Source: Notamacropus eugenii (lineage: Eukaryota; Chordata; Mammalia; Diprotodontia; Macropodidae). From it: DNA of 64,000 nucleotides. The position numbers and the translations under genes are program-made. This document shows positions 1 to 18,570 of the stretch, in pieces. Position 1 is the first letter of the stretch. Every line of letters begins with the position of its first letter. Location: positions 294,501 to 358,500 of the forward strand of contig NW_027325145.1 in NCBI RefSeq assembly GCF_028372415.1, in the 5' to 3' direction. A model generated the notes under the pieces. The model was not told the DNA's origin. It saw nothing but the letters and a program-made list of their open reading frames with translations, and made no database searches.

Positions 1-1375
1 CAGAAAGGTAGATCACTGGAACAGAGTAGTCATTCAATACACAATAGTAAATCATTATAGTACCCTTGTGTTTGATACATGTAAAGATGTAAGCTTTGGG
101 GATAAGAATTCATTATTTCAAGAAGCTGGAAAATGTCAGTACAAACATACATAGAACAAATGGCATAGCATCTAAATTTTTGAAGGAAAAGATATATAAG
201 TTACAGTAGGAAATGATAAAATTATACTAGTGGGGAACCTCAACTGTCCCCTCTCATGGCTAGATAAATCTAAACAAAAAATAAACAAGAAAGAAGTTAA
301 GGAGTTGAATACAAAGTTTAAAATGTTAGGTGCAACAGACTTCTAGAGAAAACTGAATGGAAATATAAAGGAATATACTTTTTCTCAGCAGTTCATGATA
401 CGTACACAAAATTGACCACATATCATGGCAAAACCAAATGCAGAAACGCTAAATGCATCCTTTTCAGATCATAATGCCATAAATATTACAATCAATAAAA
501 GGGAGTAAAAAGATAGGTTAAAAATTAAGTTGAAACCAAATAGTCTAATATTAAAGAATGAGTTTGTCAAAGAAAAATCATAGAAACAATAATTTCTTCG
601 GAGGGAATGACAACAACGAGACAACATAACCAAATTTATGGGGTGCAACCAAAGCAGAACTTAAGGGAAGGAAAATGTATTACTCTAAATGCTTATACTG
701 ACAAAATTGAGGAAAAAATACAGATGAAGGTCATTGCAACTAAAAAGACTAGAAAGAAAACAAATTAAAAATCTCCAGTTGAATGAAAAATTGGAAATCA
801 TGAAAATAAAAGGAGAAATTAATGAAACTGAAAGTAAGAAAACCATTGAACTAATAAATAGAACTGGAAGCTAGCTTTGTAGAAAAATCTACAAAGTAGG
901 TAAACCATTGGTTAATTTGATTTTTTTTAAAAAAAAAAAAAGGGAAAGAAGAGAACAAAAATATCAGCATCAAAAATGAAAAGGATAACTTCACTACCAA
1001 TTAAGAAAAAAATTGAAACACTTATTAGGAGTCATTTTGTCTAATTAAATGTTAATAAATCTGACAGTCCCGGGGGAAATGGACTGCCCAGGTTAAGAGC
1101 AGAAGAAATACCATGCTTAAATAATCTATTCTTAGAAAAAGAAATTGAACAAGCCATCAATGAACTCTGTAGGAGAAAGTCCCCAAGGCCAGATGGATTC
1201 ACAAGTGAAATCTGCCTAACATTTAAAGAAGAATTAATATTAAGATATGGATTGTGCTATATAAACTATTTGGGGAAAAATAGACAGAGTCCTACCAAAT
1301 TATTTCTATGACAAAAATGTGGTGCTGATACCTAAACCACAAAGAGCAAAAGCAGAAAAAGAAAACCCAAAGATA
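1..1375 (+). mobile_element. L1 ORF2 relic
   Basis: The sequence reads through L1 ORF2 endonuclease and reverse transcriptase regions (for example AAGAAAGAAGTTAAGGAG, ATGAACTCTGTAGGAGAAAG, CCAGATGGATTCACAAGTGA). Many frame breaks; old. Confidence 0.85.
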
Positions 1376-2220
1376 TAAGGTTTGGGAATAAGCACTCATT
1401 ATTTGACAAAAGCTTCTGGGAAAACATGGAAATAGTAAAGCTGAAAGTAGGTACAGTAGGTACAGTATCTTACACCATATAGCAGGACATGGACAAAATG
1501 TGTATGTGATGATTTGCAAATAGTGAGTGAAACCATATGCCATTTAGGAATAATTTACCTCCCAGATCCATGGGTAAGGGAAGAATTTAGGATGAAACAA
1601 CATATACAGAGCATTACTAAAGATAAGATAAAAACAACCAATTTGTACAAAAAAAAAAAAATTTCTAGAAATCCTTTTTGTGATGGCAAAGAATTGGAAA
1701 TTAAAGGGCTGTCCATCAGCTAGGAATAGCTGAATGAGTTGAGGTATACGGTCATAACGGAATATTATTGTGCTCTAAGAAATGACAAGCAGAATGATTT
1801 ATATGAAAGACTTACATGAACTGATGCAGACTGCAGAATGATGCAGAATATCTTAGTTATTTTCAGCAATACAATGATCCCTGATAATCCCAAAGAATAA
1901 ATGATAAAAAGTACTATCCAGCTCCAGAGAAAGAACTGAATATAGATTGAAGAATACTAATTTTCACTTCATTCTTTTTTCTTTATCTCTATTTTTTCCT
2001 CCTTCTTTGTTTCTTTCCTCTTTTTTTTTCTTATGTCAAGTCTTCTTGCACAAAATTACGACCATGGAAATGCTTTACATCATTGCAAATGCATAACCCA
2101 TATCAAATTACTTACCGTGTCAGGTAGAAGGCAGAGGAGGGAGGGAGGAATAGAGTTTAGAACTCAAACATTTATTTTAAATGTCAAAAATTGTTTTTAA
2201 ATGTATTTGGAGATAAAATT
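1376..2220 (+). mobile_element. L1 ORF2 C-terminus and 3' UTR
   Basis: It runs from an ORF2 fragment (TTTGGGAATAAGCACTCATT) through GATGGCAAAGAATTGGAAAT to the pyrimidine-rich 3' UTR and TGGAGATAAAATTTTAAAAA end. It is joined to the upstream piece with internal loss. Confidence 0.85.
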
Positions 2221-2740
2221 TTAAAAAGTTTTAGATGGAAAGCAGAAAACTGGGTGGGAAATTTTGTAGAAAGTTTCTCAGATAAAGATTTCATATCTCA
2301 AATAAAGAGAACTTTATCAAATTTATAAGAATAGGATTTGTGCCTCATCTGATAAGTGGTCAGAGGAAATGAACAGGTGGTTTTTTAATGAAGAAATCAA
2401 AATTATATATAGTCATACTAAAAAATGCTCAAAATCAGCATTGGTCATAGAAATGCAAATGAAAACAACCTTAAGATAATATTTTACACCTACCAGATCT
2501 GTTAAAATGATAGAAGGGGACAGTGACAAATGTTGGAGGCAATGGGAGAAAAATTGGGACACTGATACACTAATTGGTGGAACTTTAAAGTGATCCAGTC
2601 ATTTTGGAGAACAGTCTGGAATTATGCCCAAAAAGTTATTAAAATGTATAAATCCTGTCATCCAGCAATTCCACTAGTAAGTCTCTTTCTCAAGGTGATT
2701 AGAGAAAAAGAATCCACATTTTCTAAAATGTTTATAGAGC
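2221..2740 (+). mobile_element. L1 ORF2 C-terminal fragment
   Basis: GTTTCTCAGATAAAGATTTC through CATCCAGCAATTCCACTAGT is the marsupial L1 ORF2 tail. Confidence 0.8.
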
Positions 2741-5700
2741 CAAGGTGATGGAGAAAAGACAGGGACTCACCTGAGCTCTCCCCCTTCCAACACCTTTCAA
2801 ACACCTCTAAATAAGGCCCTAATGGCAGAACCTACAAAAGGGTGGAATAAAAAACTTTTGCAGCACAAGACAACTTAGAAGGTCACCAGAAAACAGGGGT
2901 GAGGGTGAAGCTCAGTTGCAGTGCAAGCAGTGCAAATATGGTTTCTGGACCTCTTAGCCCACAGATGGTAAGAGGGGTGGACAACTGATCAAAAGATTAC
3001 AGGGGTCTCTGTTGTCACTGAGGCAGGACCCGGTTGTTTTTTCCACACTGAAATCCAGTCACAGTGCTGGGTGGCAGTCCCAGGGCAAGGAGGGGCACTG
3101 GCAAAGCAGAGCTTGTGGCCACATGCTCCTCACAGTTTCAAGTCAGAAAAGAGTGTTTGTGGCCACTGACTGACCAGAGCACAGGCCAGAATAGGAGTAA
3201 ATATCCTTCCCTAGATCATACTAACTTGGAAAAACTGAAAACTTACAGGTCCTTAGAAGTGTTTCTGAAAAGAGCTGCACAAAGCCACTGAAGTCTGGGA
3301 CAGTGAGTCCTCCACCCTCATTTTCACATGCATTTAATGGTCATGAAATAGGTTGGGAAATGAGCAAACAGGAGAAAAAGATCCTCTCTGTAGAAAGTGA
3401 CTGTGGTGACAGGGAAGATTAAAAGAGATACTCAGAAGACAACAGATTGAAAACAGCTATATTCAAGGCCTCCAAAAAAAAAAAAAATAGGTCTCAGGCC
3501 ATGGAGAAGCTCAGAAAGGATTTTACAAATCAAGGAAAAAAGGTAGAGGAAAAACTGGAAAGAGAAATGTAGTAAAATGAAAGAAAGATGGACACAAGAA
3601 AACATGGAAAAGAAGTCAAAATACTGAAGAAAATAACACATTAAAAAAACAAAACAAAACCACAGCAGTTCAAACAGTCAAAGAGGTCTAAAAAGCCACT
3701 GACAAGAAGAATGCCTTAAGAAGCAAAATTGGACAAATGGAAAAGGAGATACAGAAGCTCACTGAAGAAAGTAATGCTTTAAAAACTGGGCAAGTGAAAG
3801 CTAACAGCTTTATGACAAATCAAAAACAATAAAACAAAATCAAAACGAGGAAAGAATAGAAGACGATGTGAAATATATCATTGAAAAAAACAAGTGACCT
3901 GGAAAATAGACTCAGGAGAGATAATTAAAGAGTTATTGTACCACCTGAAAGCCATGATCAGAAAAAAAGAGCTTAAACACCATTTTTCAAGAAATTATTA
4001 AGGAAAACTGCCCTGGGATTCTAGATAGAGAACTCCAAAGGAACACTCCTAGGAATATTATAGTCAAATCCCAGAGTTCCCAAGTCAAGGGGGAAATACT
4101 GAAAGCACCCAGAAAAAAAAAGCAACTCAAATATCTTGGGGCCACAATCAGAACAACACAAGATTTAGCAGTGTCTGCATTAAAGGATGGAGTTACTAGC
4201 CAGCAAAACTGGGGTATATTCCTTCAGGGAGAAAATGGACATTCAATGAGATAGAGGACTTTCCAGCATTCTTGATGAAAAGACCAGAGCTGAAGAGAAA
4301 ATCTGACTTTCAAATATGGGCCTCAAAAGAAACATGAAAAGAAAATGGAAAAAGAAAAGAATGAAAAAAGAAAAAGGAAGGATAAATTATAAGGGATTCA
4401 ATAAACTCTTTACATTCCTACAAGGAAAACTGATTACTTGCAACTCCTAAAAACTTTCTTACTAGTTAGAAGTAATGTGGATGGGGGGGCACAGGTGTGA
4501 GTTGAATGTGATGGGCTGATTATCATTAAAATAAAATTAAGGGGTGAGAAAGAAGACTTCCCTGACAGAAGGGGAAAGGGAAAGGTAGAACAGGGTAAGC
4601 CATCTGACAGTAAAAGGGACCAGAATGAGATTTTACAGTGGAGGAGGAAATGGGAGAAGAGAAGAGAGGAGCATGTGAACCTTACTCTTATTAGAATTGG
4701 TTTAAGAGGGAATAACAGACACATTCAGCTGGTTGTAGAAATCTATCTTACCCTTCAGGGAAGTAGGAGGGGAAGGGGGTAAGGAATGAGGACTGATAGA
4801 ACAGAGGGTGAATTGGGGGAATGTAAAACTCAGACGTAAAACACTTTTGAATATAGAAAAAAGGTGAAAGGAGAGACAGTTGAATAAACAAAGGCAAATA
4901 AGGTAAATTAAAATGGAGAAAAATACATAATTGGTAATGTCGACCTAGAAGTTTGGTTAAAAAAGGCAAAAAGACTAAGTGCATATTGTTTATTCCCTTA
5001 AAGCTAGCAGTTACATGATCATGGAGTCAGAAGAACTTCTGACTGCCTAACACAGGAATGACCAGGCTTAAATCTGTTTCAGACAGTCCAAGGTTGTCTG
5101 TGTCCTCCTCCCATGAGTGATTAACTATGCCACGAGAAAGAAATTTGTTAATTGGTTAGGTGGTAAATACAAGAAGATAAGAGAGTGAAGAAGGTGTTGA
5201 TTGAAATTACAACTCAGAATATCTGCGTTTTCTTTATCACTAATACGTCATAACATAGAACATGCCCACAAAATAATAATAATAAAAAAAAAAGTCCCAC
5301 TATTCACAATAGTGTTTCAGTTTCAGGGTCTCAGAAGGAATGCTAAGTCAACCCCATCTGGCCTTGTTGATGTAGGAAGAGGTATTCATTCTCTGGGTTT
5401 ACTTCAGAGAACAATGAGACTGTTGGATCCAGGCATTTCTTAATTCAAGCTCTGGCCCTTATTAAAGTCCAAAAATGATATTAAATATTGTCAGTAATTA
5501 TTACTGTGAAAACAACTTTACAGCAAGTGTTCTCTGATAAAGACCTCATTTCTCATACATAAGGAGTCAAGTTTATAAAAATAAGAGCTATTCCTCAATT
5601 GATAAATGATGAAAAGATATGAAAAGGCAGTTTTCAGATTAAATAAGCAAAGCTACCTATAATCATATAAAAATCATTAAATTACTATTTATTAAAAATG

Positions 5701-6535
5701 CAAATTACAACAATTGAATATGGTAATATGATAGAAAAGGAAAATGAAAACTCTTGGAGGGGATGTCGAAAAATCAAGACATGAATGCAATGTTGATAAG
5801 ATTATATACTGATTCAACCATTCTGTAGAGCAATTTGGAACTACATCCAAAGACCTATAAAACCCTTTGACACTACTAGGTCTGTGTCCCAAAGACGGGG
5901 GGGAAATGGAAAAGGATCTCTATGCACAAATACATTTATAGGAGTTTTTTTTTTTTTTAACGGTGGCAAAGAATTGGAAATGGAGGGGATGTCCATCAAC
6001 TGGGGACTGGACTGACTGAACATACAGTACATGATTGTGATGGAAAACTATTGGGCTATAAGAAATGACAAGCAAGACACTCAGAAAAACCTGGAAAGAC
6101 TTATACGAACTGATGGAAAGTGGAATGAGCAGAACCAGTACAACATTATACATAGTATTAGCAATATTGTATGGTGATCTGCTGTGAATAACTTAGCTAT
6201 TCTCAGCAATACAATGATCCAAGAAAATTCTGAAGGTCTTATGATGAAAAAATGCTGTCTCCAGAGAAAGAACTTACAGAGGCTGAATACAGATTAAAAC
6301 ACACTTTCTGTTTAACTTATTTGTTTTTCCGTTTTCCTATACAATATGACTAACACGGAAATATGTTTTGCGTGACTGCACATGTATATATCAAATTTCT
6401 ATATCAAATTCCTTGCCTATTCAACAAGGGGGGTGAAGGGTGGTAGAGAGGGAGACAATTTGAATTCAAAGTTTAAAAAAAGTTAATGCTAAAAACTGTT
6501 TTTACAAGTAGTTGGGGGAAAATAAAAATTAAATC
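2741..6535 (+). mobile_element. HAL1-like (half-L1) element, interrupted by an LTR at 4938-5493
   Basis: An L1-type 5' UTR (about 2745-3430), an ORF1 relic (about 3430-4300, starting near ATGGAGAAGCTCAGAAAGG) and the ORF1-downstream spacer (4380-4937) continue after the LTR straight into the L1 3' part (5498-6535). There is no endonuclease or reverse transcriptase between. HAL1 elements of this plan are known in opossum. The ORF1 frame is decayed. Confidence 0.7.
4938..5493 (+). mobile_element. Solo LTR (family A), inserted in the HAL1-like element
   Basis: The 556-bp unit starts TGTCGACC and ends TTGTCA, flanked by a four-base target copy GTAA (4934-4937 and 5494-5497). It is homologous to LTRs at 8787, 38461 and 44654 and to a partial one at 40876. 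Four-base target copies are usual for gammaretrovirus-like (ERV1) elements. It is a fossil with no body attached. Confidence 0.75.
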
Positions 6536-6965
6536 ATTAAAATATTTATAGCATCTCTTCTTATGGTAGAAAAAAAAACCTGGAGAGTGAGGATATGTCC
6601 ATCCTCTCCAGTTCTTTGCAATCACAAAAAGAGATGCTATAAATATTTTAATTTGGTCATCACTGAACAAATTGTGCTATATGATTATAGTGGAATAATC
6701 CTGTGCTATAAAGAAGTCATCACTTTCAATGGCTGATCTTTAAAAAAAACAGTGGAAAGAGTTGAATGAAATAATGAAGAATGCGATGAAAATCAACAGA
6801 TTCTTGTATACAGTTACTGAAATGTGATTCAAAGAAACAACCATGAATGACTACATTATTTTGATTATTATAAATGCTGAAATCAACTACAAGGGATCTA
6901 AGAAGGAAGAAGCTATCCACCTCCAGAGAAAGAACAGTTAAACAGAAATTTGTAAAGTATGGTTT
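6536..6965 (+). mobile_element. L1 3' fragment containing an inverted duplicate
   Basis: L1 3' sequence (AAATATTTATAGCATCTCTT onward) is followed at 6600-6653 by its own reverse complement, then by more plus-strand L1 3' sequence (CTGAACAAATTGTGCTATAT). The two arms of about 55 bp form a near-perfect palindrome. Confidence 0.8.
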
Positions 6966-7095
6966 AATGGTGGCCTTTTCTAGTGCAGGATGGGGAGGGA
7001 GGGAGAAAAGAATTACAAGTATATAACAGAGAACAAAAGGAAAAAAGAGACGGAATAAAGCAGAATTCCCCTTATCACTATAAGGCTAAATAGGG

Positions 7096-7436
7096 TGTGG
7101 CAGAATCAATAGCTTAATCCTGTCCCCAAGCCAATTAAAACAGCTGTCCTCAAGATTTTGCTTATTCTAGGGACTAGTTCAGGTAGTGATGTCTCTCCCT
7201 GGTTGCCTGAGGTATAAAGCAGTCACAGTACTCCGCAGGCATTCAATGAACCTGAAATGCCCTCCTTCAATTTGTATTCTTTTTTTAAATACCTTTCTTG
7301 TACTTTAGATGAATAAATCTTCTTTTGTTAACTATGACCTAAGAGTATGTACCAGCCTGTCAGAGCCAGCCCAGTGGGGATAGCATAGACCTCGCTTTCT
7401 TCTGAATCGAACAAAGGAGGGCTGAACAAACACACA
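7096..7436 (+). mobile_element. LTR-like fossil, family uncertain
   Basis: A TATAAA-type box (GAGGTATAAAGCAG) and a downstream AATAAA (near 7312) are spaced as in an LTR, and the limits can be read as TG...CA. No clear target copy was seen. Confidence 0.35.
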
Positions 7437-7514
7437 ATCACTCAAAATTTAGGTTACTAAAACATCACAGTGATACAGGGAAAAGTGAGAGGATAAAATC
7501 AGAAGGAAATATTA

Positions 7515-7622
7515 GTTGTAATATAATATAATCATTATATATAATTATAATTATGTAATATACAATATTAATATATGTAATATTAATATAATCATAACAA
7601 TATAATATGATATAATAATAAG
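7515..7622. repeat. AT-rich low-complexity tract
   Basis: TAATATA and TATAATTATAAT repeats. Confidence 0.85.
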
Positions 7623-7839
7623 CAAAACAACATTTGCTAATTACTAAGAGGGGTTAAAAAAGAAACAGAGGCAGGAAGATAAGATGATCAGAGTATAGAT
7701 AAGAGGAAAAAGTGGTAATGGAGAGAAGCAGATCATTTACTACCCTTTTCTTTACAAGGTGGCAGGAGAAAGAAGAGAAAAAAAGCATAGCAGGATGGAA
7801 TGAAATACACAATTAACGATCAAAATTCTTATAGATGTT

Positions 7840-8375
7840 ATCTCCCAGGTCAGTCCCCTCCTTCCCCTTCCTTCCTCAAAGAGATTAATTACCTGGCTTA
7901 TGATTTTTCTCTCCTCCCTAAGTTTGCCCTTTCACTAGGAGACTTTAACAGACTTGTCAATTCTCCTTCAAATACCACTCATTTCCTCAACCTACTCTCA
8001 TCCCATGGGTTACATGTCCACTCTACCTCAGCCACCTACAAAAAAGATTATACTCTTAATGTTGCCGGTATCCACATGTACAAGCTTCATGATCAAGAAC
8101 CCTAAAATCCCCTTATCTGGCTCTCTGCCTTCCCTTACATAGCTGCTAATGTTTATCTGCACTGTGACCCTTAACCCTGTTACTCCTCAGTTTTCTCCCA
8201 GGACTGGAGATCCTGCAATAGATCTTCTTCTCTCCATCTTGACTCCTTTTTTAGTGAAGCAATTCAGCTCTGTCCTCTTCTCTTGAATACCTCGTACCCT
8301 TATCATATTGTTGATTATGCTCAGTCAAGCCTCAGCCTTACAGTTTTCATACCATGTCTCATTTTCACCTTTTCT
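7840..8375 (+). mobile_element. CR1/L3 LINE relic, endonuclease region
   Basis: A partial frame reads LGDFNRLVNSPSNTTHFLNL and LLSSHGLHVHSTSATYK, recognisable as the CR1/L3 endonuclease GDFN...LLSSHGL...HSTSATHK pattern. Broken and old. Confidence 0.75.
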
Positions 8376-8377
8376 CA

Positions 8378-8585
8378 TTTGTTTAAGTTATTTCTGTCAT
8401 GTCCAACTCTTTGGGTCCCCATTTGGGATTTTTCTTGACAAAATGTGATTTGCCATCTCCTTTTTCAGCCCATTTTACCAATGATGTAACTGAAGCAATT
8501 AGGGCCATTATTTGCTCCAGGTCACATAGCTGGTTGGTATCAGAGCCAGATTAGAACTCAGGCCTTTAGATGTAAGCATTTGGAC
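8378..8585 (-). mobile_element. tRNA/RTE-type marsupial SINE
   Basis: TCATGTCCAACTCTTTGGGTCCCC, then GATTTGCCATCTCC, CCAATGATG and GTCACATAGCTGG are the reverse complement of the marsupial MAR-type SINE whose tail matches RTE/BovB LINEs. Confidence 0.8.
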
Positions 8586-8786
8586 TTTATTTCCTTTTGA
8601 GTGTTGTTTTGATCTTCCTTGTCACCATGGTCCCTTTCTAGGGTCAGGAGTGTTTTTCTGTTTATTCACTTCCCAGCCCATTTCTTGACTATTAACTGTA
8701 CGCTAAAGTGGGGCTCTGTTTCCAGCGTGGGTGGCTCACTATCCCAAGTTTTGTGTGCATCTGTCTTCAGAGATACTTCTAGGGAC
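8586..8786. repeat. Repeat-like sequence hosting the LTR at 8787
   Basis: The sequence continues on the other side of the LTR (9415 onward), so both flanks were one piece before insertion. Family not recognised; no gene. Confidence 0.4.
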
Positions 8787-9414
8787 TGTTGACCTGAAAA
8801 CTTGGTTAAAGAAAAGGCACAGGCTAAATGCATACATTTCATGATTTAGTTAATTAATTCCCTCTTAAAGATAGCAGTCATAGAGCTATAGAGTTAGAAG
8901 TTACTCTGACTACTCGGTACAGAAATCTTCTGGCTTATATACATTTTACTGTGGGAAAGGAACTCTCTTAGGTGGACAAATTGTAAATTTAGCGAGACAA
9001 GACAATTAACAAAGCAATGATGGTTGGGCCTTCATGATTCCAGGCTGTGTAAACATGTCTCTGTGACACACGATAAGAAAGTAAATCCCACTACTCTAGG
9101 GGCAGGCTTCCTGTCGTAAACAGGTACTTGAAATAACTGACACAGAAAAGGGTAAACAAAGTTTCGACTGAAATTACAACCCAGGACATCTTTTTTTCTT
9201 ATCACTAAAACGCCATTAACATTCTGTAACTCAGAATATGTGCACAAAATATGAAGATATGGAAAATGTCCCACTATTCAGAGAGGTCAAAGGCCTTGCA
9301 AGGAATGTCAAGTCAGCCCTGGCTTGCCTCTGTTGACATAGGAAGAGGCACTCTCCGAGTTTGCTCCAGAGAGAATAAAGAAATCATTCCAAAATTTTAC
9401 ATTAAATGTTATCA
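8787..9414 (+). mobile_element. Solo LTR (family A)
   Basis: The 628-bp unit runs from TGTTGACCTGAAAACTTGG to GTTATCA with a four-base target copy GGAC on each side (8783-8786, 9415-9418). It looks the most complete of the plus-strand copies; no body is attached. Confidence 0.8.
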
Positions 9415-10050
9415 GGACCTACAAGTTTTCAGTGCTTCCAAGGTAGTATGTCCTACGAAGTGCATCCTCATCTGCAGGCCTGTGCTCTGGTCAGTGTGCA
9501 TCACAGACTCTGCTCCTTATTTGAATACGGTATTGTACATTAGATTGTAAAGTCCTTCACCTTTGTTAGTAACTACTTAGCATAGTGGATGCTACATCTT
9601 TCAGCTTGATTATCTTCCAAGTCAGGTTGTTGTTGTTTTGGTAACTCAGCTCCTCTTCTCCTGTCTCCCCCTCCCCTTCCTTCTCCTCTCCAAAGGAAAG
9701 TAAGTTTGGATGGACAGAGGATGCCCAGTTAACTTGAGGTTTACTGGCTAGATTTCTTCCTTTCCTTTCCTTTTCCTTCCCTTCCCTTCCCAAAACCTTA
9801 AACCTACTACACTCTGAATTGGACCATAGATTGTACCACACTAGGCCCCTGCCCAAGGTCCACTTAAGGGCTGTTTTCTGAACCCTCCTGGCTTAAGAGG
9901 GAATATCCACAGTAACTGCTGCTGTTTCCTTCCCAGCCACATTTAGTTATTTTTGTTTGCTTCATTAAAGGGGCCATTCCGTGACTACTTCTTAAACAGC
10001 CCACTCATTGAATGGGTGATACTCCACCCTTAGTGAGTACCTGAATACAC
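9415..10050. other. Intergenic, old repeat pieces
   Basis: A CR1/L2-like 3' phrase (GTACATTAGATTGTAAAGTCC) is at about 9535-9600, then a purine/pyrimidine-rich stretch at 9640-9800. No gene. Confidence 0.4.
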
Positions 10051-10265
10051 CTTGGCCTACAGGGGCCAACATCTCCCTTTGCAACCTGAGCAACCTCCAG
10101 TCATCCTGATGAATATCTGGTCACTGGATCCAGATGGCTCTGGAGGAGAAGTGAGGCTGGTGATCTGCACAGCCCTCCCTCACTCAAAACAAAGTCAAGT
10201 GCAAGTCATGTCATCATTTCTCTCATGGCGTGGTCTTCTTTGGCAACGAAGAACGAACACAACAA
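10045..10265 (+). mobile_element. SINE-like repeat with tail CACAACAATC
   Basis: ACAGCCCTCCCTCACTCAAA, GTCAAGTGCAAGTCATGTC and CTTTGGCAACGAAGAACGAA form a marsupial repeat unit also seen in reverse at 62627-62745. Confidence 0.6.
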
Positions 10266-10269
10266 TCTG

Positions 10270-10392
10270 TGAATAGCAATCCCATTAGATTATAAACTCC
10301 CTGAAGGTATTTTATTTTTCCCTTTTTCTTTGCTCACACCTAGCACAGTACTCTATCATGTTAGTAAATACTTGCTGACTTTTAATACAGAA
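10270..10392 (+). mobile_element. CR1/L2-type 3' end
   Basis: ATTAGATTATAAACTCCCTG, CCTAGCACAGTACTC and TAGTAAATACTTGCTGACTT are the standard LINE 3' phrases. Confidence 0.6.
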
Positions 10393-10764
10393 TCATAACA
10401 GGGTCTTTGCTTTAAATCATATGGATCAGTGTCCCAAAAATTCAGCACCTAAGATGGAGAGAGTGGGAACAAACGTATGTTGGAGATATTGTGCTAAATA
10501 TTTTACAGAATCTCACACCGCATCTGCAACATTGCTGCTATTAATATTAATATTAAATTATTAATAGGTATTAAGGAAACAAAAGCATAGCTTAATTTGC
10601 CCAGTGTCTAACAATCTGCATCTTGACCACTCTCCCTGACATTATCTTCCTTTTATATATGCCTTTTCAGTACTGTATGTATTTTACATGTTACATGCTG
10701 TTCCTCCCATTACATTACACATCAAAGGCAGGAATTATTTGGGGCTTTTTTTTTTTTTAAATGA

Positions 10765-10995
10765 GAGTTCCAGTTGATGTCATTTCAGTCTCATCGCATC
10801 TTCATGACCCTATTTGGGGTTTCCTTAGCAAAGATAACATAATGGCTTGTCACTTCCTTCTCCGGCTCAGTTTACAGCAGAAACTGAGGCACACTTCGAG
10901 ATCCTCTTTCAAAAGGAGCCACTTAACTTGCCCAAGGTCAAAGGACATGTGTTCCTGACTGCCGCAGGCCCAGCGCTATTCCTAGCTGCCATCCT
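10765..10995 (-). mobile_element. tRNA/RTE-type marsupial SINE
   Basis: TCTTCATGACCCTATTTGGG, AACTGAGGCACAC, TTGCCCAAGGTCA and CTGACTGCCGCAGGCCC match the reverse complement of the full SINE. Confidence 0.8.
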
Positions 10996-11159
10996 CAGGT
11001 ACAAACTGCTAGATAAATTACCACTGCCACTAATTTCAAGAGGCCTGATGAGGGACATTAAAAGTTTTATCACCAAAGTCACATCTTCACCTGTTCTGAG
11101 CTCATTTTTAACCTTCATATGAGTATTCCCACTACTTTTTTTCACAAACCACAAAAAAA

Positions 11160-11794
11160 AATATGATCTCACATTGAGAAAATGACAAATCTTTATAAAA
11201 CATTCTACTTAGCAGTTATATTTTAAAGGCATTTATCTGGTGTTTTGTAGTGTCAATGTAAAATGACAAAGTTTTCATTTTTCCAGGACAATTTCTTGAA
11301 AATTTATGCTGTATTTTAGTTTTACTCAATACCTAGAATTTTATATAAAGTTAATTCTTAATACATGAGCACATGTACACGTGTGTGTGTGTCTGTGTCT
11401 CTATTTCCCCCACCCTCTTAAAAATCTGGTATGGACTAAAACTAGGACAAACCACCCTCAAACCACAGAATTACCCTACCAGTTTAGTTTCCATTTTAAA
11501 TGTCTTGGTTACTTCAATCTCAGAATATATAATTCAGCATGAAAAATGAAAGAAGCTCAGAAAAACTTTACTTTCAAAATCACAACACTTAACTTCAAAT
11601 TTTATAACACCAACTTCAAATGTTGTAATTTAACAACTGCATAAGAGAAATATAAACTCTTTTTGAACTTTTAAAGACAATTTTAGCTTTCTTTAACAAA
11701 AATGGTAGTAATCTTCTGTTAGGATGGAGAAAATAAAACTCAATTCTTAAATCTCTTTGAAAAGGCATTTTGGTCGCACAAGCTCATATTTCTT
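11160..11794 (-). other. Probable 3' UTR / downstream flank of the RBMY-like gene
   Basis: This AT-rich sequence follows the stop with no recognisable mobile element until the SINE near 10.99 kb. I did not find a canonical AATAAA on the minus strand here, so the transcript end is unresolved. A short TG microsatellite lies near 11380-11400. Confidence 0.35.
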
Positions 11795-18006
<6,212 letters not shown>

Positions 18007-18007
<1 letters not shown>

Positions 18008-18570
18008 TCAGACTAATTCCATGGACTCAGAGCCTGAAGCCAAGTGAGGCTCAGGGCCCAGGAGGGAGGGGGCGGAGGGAGGCGAGGAGGGAGGGGCGGG
18101 GCCGGGCGCAGAGGAGGGAGGGGGCGGAGGGAGGCGAGGAGGGAGGGGCGGGGCCGGGCGCAGAGGAGGGAGGGGGCGGAGGGAGGCGAGGAGGGAGGGG
18201 CGGGGCCGGGCGCAGAGGAGGGAGGGGGCGGAGGGAGGCGAGGAGGGAGGGGCGGGGCCGGGCGCAGAGGAGGGAGGGGGCGGAGGGAGGCGAGGAGGGA
18301 GGGGCGGGGCCGGGCGCAGAGGAGGGAGGGGGCGGAGGGAGGCGAGGAGGGAGGGGCGGGGCCGGGCGCAGAGGAGGGAGGGGGCGGAGGGAGGCGAGGA
18401 GGGAGGGGCGGGGCCGGGCGCAGAGGAGGGAGGGGGCGGAGGGAGGCGAGGAGGGAGGGGCGGGGCCGGGCGCAGAGGAGGGAGGGGGCGGAGGGAGGCG
18501 AGGAGGGAGGGGCGGGGCCGGGCGCAGAGGAGGGAGGGGGCGGAGGGAGGTGAGGAGGGAGGGGGAGGGA
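18007..18570 (-). other. RBMY: Predicted non-coding first exon (5' UTR) of the RBMY-like gene; upstream limit uncertain
   Basis: On the minus strand CTGAG|GTAAAA gives a good donor whose exon side ends at 18007. The acceptor TTACAG lies just before the ATG exon at 17790, leaving an intron of 216 nt. Human RBMX also has a non-coding first exon before the ATG exon. The transcription start is not visible. If it lies beyond about 18600, the 5' UTR would contain the 52-bp C-rich array (as read on the minus strand). Two further donor-like CTGAGGTAAAAA sites lie upstream (near 18795 and 19161), so alternative first exons are possible. Confidence 0.45.
18061..18563. repeat. 52-bp GC-rich minisatellite, about 9.7 copies, at the RBMY-like first exon/promoter
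   Basis: Nine complete 52-bp units (starting at 18061, 18113, 18165 and so on) appear identical by eye, followed by a partial tenth carrying one change. Each unit holds a GC box (GGGGCGGGGCC), several CpGs and G-runs on the plus strand. The near-perfect homogeneity means recent expansion or continuing homogenisation. It lies immediately outside the predicted donor at 18007, so it is in the promoter or the 5' UTR. Confidence 0.95.

Noticed and set aside
7800-8142. 101-codon frame as a host gene
   Set aside because: Its residues match the CR1/L3 endonuclease pattern and the frame is broken on both sides.
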